The notes under the pieces: generated by a model
What the model was told of the DNA's origin: nothing
The model's input: only the letters and a program-made list of their open reading frames with translations
Database searches by the model: none
Shown: positions 61,369 to 64,000 of the stretch, in pieces
Layout of the letters: every line of letters begins with the position of its first letter
How positions within the stretch are numbered: the first letter of the stretch is position 1
Assembly (NCBI GenBank): GCA_047637355.1
Contig: JBLIKA010000002.1
Location: 35,554 to 99,553, forward strand
Source of the DNA: Glaciecola sp047637355
GTDB lineage: Bacteria > Pseudomonadota > Gammaproteobacteria > Enterobacterales > Alteromonadaceae
DNA: 64,000 nucleotides
Direction: 5' to 3'
Made by a program: the position numbers and the translations under genes

Positions 61369-61781
61369 TACATCACCGTCCGAGTTACAAAGGTTGTTTT
61401 AAATGGCAATTTCGACGCAGCCAATGCAAACGCTTCACGAGCTATAGATTCTGGAACACCTTCCATTTCATATAACACGCGTCCTGGTTGAATTTGGCAT
61501 ACCCAGTACTCGACGTTACCTTTACCTTTACCTTGACGAACTTCTAAAGGCTTCTGTGTAATTGGCTTGTCAGGGAAAACTCGAATCCAAATTTTACCTT
61601 GACGTTTAACGTGACGAGTCATAGCACGACGAGCTGCTTCAATTTGACGTGCGGTCATACGACCACGCGCGACAGCTTTTAAAGCATAAGTCCCGAAGCT
61701 TACTTTGCCTCCGGCAATAGCAAGACCACGGTTACGACCTTTATGCATTTTACGAAATTTCGTACGCTTTGGTTGTAACAT
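61368..61781 (-). CDS. rplP: 50S ribosomal protein L16
   Basis: 137-residue protein at the peptidyl-tRNA site. MLQPKRTKFRKMHKGRNRGL, the LKAVARGRMTARQIEAARRA stretch and RVFPDKPITQKPLEVRQGKG are conserved; the last contains the Arg that is hydroxylated by RoxA in E. coli. Two bases separate it from rpsC. Confidence 0.98.
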   Translation of the reverse strand: MLQPKRTKFRKMHKGRNRGLAIAGGKVSFGTYALKAVARGRMTARQIEAARRAMTRHVKRQGKIWIRVFPDKPITQKPLEVRQGKGKGNVEYWVCQIQPGRVLYEMEGVPESIAREAFALAASKLPFKTTFVTRTVM

Positions 61782-61783
61782 GA

Positions 61784-62485
61784 TTAGCCCTCTCGTTTAG
61801 CGTTGCGGCCTTTCTTCTTAGGTGCAGGAGCTGGTTGCTCTTGTGTAAGAGGCAATCCGCCTAATACTTCACCTTTAAAGATCCAGACTTTCACGCCAAT
61901 GATACCGTAAGTCGTTGCTGCTTCAGACGTTGCATAGTCGATGTCAGCACGGAAAGTGTGCAAAGGTACGCGACCTTCACGATACCATTCAGCACGTGCT
62001 ATTTCTGCACCACCTAAACGGCCACTTACTTGAACTTTGATACCAAGTGCACCCAAACGCATTGCATTTTGTACCGCACGCTTCATAGCGCGACGGAACA
62101 TAACACGGCGTTCAAGCTGGCTTGAAATGCTGTCAGCTACAAGCTGCGCATCTAGCTCGGGTTTACGAACTTCTGCAATATTGATCTGAGCTGGCACACC
62201 GGCTAGCTTAGAAACATGATTGCGAAGTTTCTCTACGTCTTCTCCCTTCTTACCGATAACAACACCCGGACGAGCAGTGTGAATAGTCACACGAATACTC
62301 TTTGCTGGGCGTTCGATAACGATCTTCGAAAGTGACGCGCTCTTTAACTGTTTCGTCAAATATTGACGGACCTGGTGGTCATTAAACAAGTTATCTGCAT
62401 ACTCTGCTGTATTAGCGTACCACGTAGACGTCCATGGCTTGCTGATACCCAGGCGTATACCGGTAGGATGAACCTTCTGTCCCAT
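61784..62485 (-). CDS. rpsC: 30S ribosomal protein S3
   Basis: 233-residue mRNA-entry-site protein. MGQKVHPTGIRLGISKPW, the KH-domain motif GVVIGKKGEDVEKLR and GRLGGAEIARAEWYREGRVP identify it. The C-terminal tail QPAPAPKKKGRNAKREG is basic and typical. Ten bases after rplV. Confidence 0.98.
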   Translation of the reverse strand: MGQKVHPTGIRLGISKPWTSTWYANTAEYADNLFNDHQVRQYLTKQLKSASLSKIVIERPAKSIRVTIHTARPGVVIGKKGEDVEKLRNHVSKLAGVPAQINIAEVRKPELDAQLVADSISSQLERRVMFRRAMKRAVQNAMRLGALGIKVQVSGRLGGAEIARAEWYREGRVPLHTFRADIDYATSEAATTYGIIGVKVWIFKGEVLGGLPLTQEQPAPAPKKKGRNAKREG

Positions 62486-62494
62486 AATCTACTC

Positions 62495-62827
62495 CTAGTT
62501 ATCTGCTACAACCACAGTAATGTGACTGCTACGCTTAAAGATACGATCAGCACGGCCTTTCGCACGTGTTTTGATTCGCTTCATAGTCGGGCCTTCGTCA
62601 ACAAAGATTTTAAATACTGACAACTCGTCAATATCTGCACCTTCGTTGTTTTCAGCGTTGGCTATAGCTGATTCAAGAACTTTCTTGACCAGCGCAGCGC
62701 TTTTCTTTGGACTATACGTTAAAACTTCTAAAGCTTTTTCAACGTGCAACCCGCGGATTTGATCTGCTACCAAGCGTGCCTTTTGAGGTGACGTACGAGC
62801 AAAACGGTGTTTAGCTAATGCTTCCAT
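62495..62827 (-). CDS. rplV: 50S ribosomal protein L22
   Basis: 110-residue tunnel-lining protein. ATG 62827 with AAGGGGA upstream gives MEALAKHRFARTSPQKARLV, the usual N-terminus; the open frame upstream to 62968 lies inside rpsS in another frame. The tip loop KRIKTRAKGRADRI is intact, including residues tied to macrolide resistance when deleted. Confidence 0.97.
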   Translation of the reverse strand: MEALAKHRFARTSPQKARLVADQIRGLHVEKALEVLTYSPKKSAALVKKVLESAIANAENNEGADIDELSVFKIFVDEGPTMKRIKTRAKGRADRIFKRSSHITVVVADN

Positions 62828-62837
62828 TTTATTCCCC

Positions 62838-63113
62838 TTATCTCTTGGCTTTCTTATCTGCGACATGGCCGCGAAAAGTACGCGTTGGTGCAAATTCGCC
62901 CAACTTATGGCCAACCATTTCGTCACTGACGAAAACAGGTACGTGCTGGCGACCGTTATGAACCGCAATGGTCAACCCAATCATATCTGGGATGATCATA
63001 GAGCGACGAGACCAAGTCTTAATTGGTTTCTTTTCGCCCTTTTCCACTGCAGCTTCTACCTTCTTCAGCAAGTGCAGGTCAATAAAAGGACCTTTCTTGA
63101 GAGAACGTGGCAT
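62838..63113 (-). CDS. rpsS: 30S ribosomal protein S19
   Basis: 91-residue head protein of the small subunit. MPRSLKKGPFIDLHLLKKVE, KTWSRRSMIIPDMIG and HKLGEFAPTRTFRGH are conserved. Fifteen bases after rplB. Confidence 0.98.
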   Translation of the reverse strand: MPRSLKKGPFIDLHLLKKVEAAVEKGEKKPIKTWSRRSMIIPDMIGLTIAVHNGRQHVPVFVSDEMVGHKLGEFAPTRTFRGHVADKKAKR

Positions 63114-63128
63114 GGTGAATCCTCGCTG

Positions 63129-63953
63129 TTATTTGTTACGACGACGTACGATAAGTTTATCGGTACGCTTATTACTTCGGGTCTTCTTACCTTTAGTAGG
63201 TACACCCCAAGGCGAAACTGGATGACGACCACCAGATGTGCGACCTTCACCACCACCGTGCGGGTGATCAACCGGGTTCATGGCAACACCACGAACTGTT
63301 GGTCTAACACCACGCCAGCGAGTAGCACCGGCCTTACCTAGTGAACGAAGCATATGCTCAGCGTTACCTACTTCACCGATAGTAGCACGGCAATCAGATA
63401 ATACTTTACGAACCTCACCAGATTTGAGACGTAGTGTTATGTACGCTCCATCACGGGCAAGAATTTGTGCATATTGACCAGCAGAACGTGCAATTTGTGC
63501 ACCTTTGCCTGGCTTCATTTCAATCGCATGTATTGTTGAACCGACAGGCATGTTGCGCATTGGCATTGCATTACCTGCTTTGATCGGCGCATCAGCACCA
63601 GACTGGATTGCATCACCTGTTTTAGCGCCTTTCGGTGCTAAAATATAACGACGCTCACCGTCTGCGTATAATACCAAAGCGATATTAGACGAACGATTTG
63701 GATCATATTCTAAACGCTCAATTTTCGCTGGAATACCGTCTTTATTACGTTTAAAGTCAATAATTCGGTAGTGTTGCTTATGACCACCACCAATATGACG
63801 AACAGTAATACGACCATTGTTATTACGGCCACCAGATTTGCTTAACTTATCTAATAAAGGAGCATGTGGAGCCCCTTTATGCAAATCAGGATTAATAACC
63901 TGAACAACGTGACGACGACCTGCAGAAGTTGGCTTAGCTTTCAATAATGGCAT
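63129..63953 (-). CDS. rplB: 50S ribosomal protein L2
   Basis: 274-residue protein needed for subunit association and peptidyl transfer. KPTSAGRRHVVQVINPDLHK at the start, GAQIARSAGQYAQILA in the middle and the GVAMNPVDHPHGGGEGRTSG loop with the conserved His are present, as is the basic C-terminus. Confidence 0.98.
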   Translation of the reverse strand: MPLLKAKPTSAGRRHVVQVINPDLHKGAPHAPLLDKLSKSGGRNNNGRITVRHIGGGHKQHYRIIDFKRNKDGIPAKIERLEYDPNRSSNIALVLYADGERRYILAPKGAKTGDAIQSGADAPIKAGNAMPMRNMPVGSTIHAIEMKPGKGAQIARSAGQYAQILARDGAYITLRLKSGEVRKVLSDCRATIGEVGNAEHMLRSLGKAGATRWRGVRPTVRGVAMNPVDHPHGGGEGRTSGGRHPVSPWGVPTKGKKTRSNKRTDKLIVRRRNK

Positions 63954-63967
63954 TTCTAATCCCCTTC

Positions 63968-64000
63968 TTACTCAGTAGCACCGACAAAGTCGATATCCTG
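63968..64000 (-). CDS. rplW: 50S ribosomal protein L23, C-terminal end only
   Basis: The last ten codons (QDIDFVGATE and TAA) before rplB on the minus strand match the end of L23, and rplW always precedes rplB in the S10 order. The rest lies outside the window. Confidence 0.85.
   Translation of the reverse strand, partial: QDIDFVGATE

Noticed and set aside
62865..63341. 158-codon frame opposite rpsS and rplB
   Set aside because: Antisense to two ribosomal protein genes; composition reflects their codon usage.
1..64000. CRISPR array, prophage, transposon or defence island
   Set aside because: No regularly spaced repeats, integrase, transposase, restriction or toxin-antitoxin genes; the repeats found are isolated tandem or inverted repeats.
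1..64000. tRNA or rRNA genes
   Set aside because: No cloverleaf-like segment or rRNA sequence was recognised by eye in the intergenic gaps; a tRNAscan or Infernal run would settle this.

Overview
The window is a 64-kb stretch of ordinary, densely coded bacterial chromosome with moderately low GC. The gene set is that of a marine gammaproteobacterium, most likely an alteromonad (Alteromonadaceae/Glaciecola type): succinylglutamate arginine catabolism, CheV, EfpL, PyrB-HemL, DUF3087 and DUF2982 proteins, a 7TM-DISM hybrid kinase, polyhydroxybutyrate (PHB) storage, and a gamma-type S10 ribosomal cluster. This assignment rests on gene content and protein recognition, not on a database search. I see no rRNA or tRNA gene, no CRISPR array, no transposase, no integrase and no phage genes.

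Layout. 1-2.3 kb: the end of astD and a DUF1338 gene, closed by a strong terminator. 2.4-6.7 kb: a leftward rimK operon (rimK, an aspartoacylase-type zinc enzyme, a retropepsin-like protease), divergent from a small MscS channel coupled to a phosphatase-like secreted protein; then DUF3087. 6.9-13.1 kb: a CBS protein, parC, and a divergent hybrid sensor kinase with a near-consensus promoter. 13.1-19.2 kb: an RND efflux operon (adaptor, permease, an overlapping 41-residue membrane ORF, DUF2982) divergent from a TetR regulator, with a perfect 19-bp palindrome between them. 19.4-23.4 kb: pyrB, hemL, an adenylate cyclase and efpL. 23.6-27 kb: a MATE pump, an unknown secreted protein and cheV. 27-32 kb: a tightly overlapping operon of ggt, a Dyp-type peroxidase, and an ABC ATPase/permease with a His-Glu-rich periplasmic loop. 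32-39 kb: a lipoprotein, xthA, an esterase, glnK-amtB under apparent NtrC/sigma-54 control, and mrcB.

39.3-47 kb is the PHB locus: a broken DUF6489 gene, phaC, phaR, two phasins, phaZ and, on the other strand, phaB, with an MltB transglycosylase between. The phasin promoter is flanked by two identical 22-bp copies of a TTGC/GCAA motif, proposed PhaR operators. 47-60.8 kb holds housekeeping and stress genes: purU, a SOUL lipoprotein, a HAD phosphatase, an M24 peptidase, an FAD oxidoreductase, fdxA, rlmE, a SpoU methyltransferase, an OmpA-type lipoprotein, an M3 peptidase, waaA, a chimeric PAS-REC remnant and a ZntR-type regulator. 60.9-64 kb is the distal S10 operon (rplW to rpsQ), which stops at a terminator right after rpsQ instead of running into the spc genes.

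No clearly new defence or mobile system is present. The best leads are the ggt/Dyp/ABC operon, the RimK operon as a possible glutamate-tag writer/eraser set, the 41-residue ORF joining an RND permease to DUF2982, the chimeric PAS-REC gene, and the paired operators at the phasin promoter. Several starts were moved from the longest reading frame on the basis of ribosome sites, family lengths or promoters; each entry says so.
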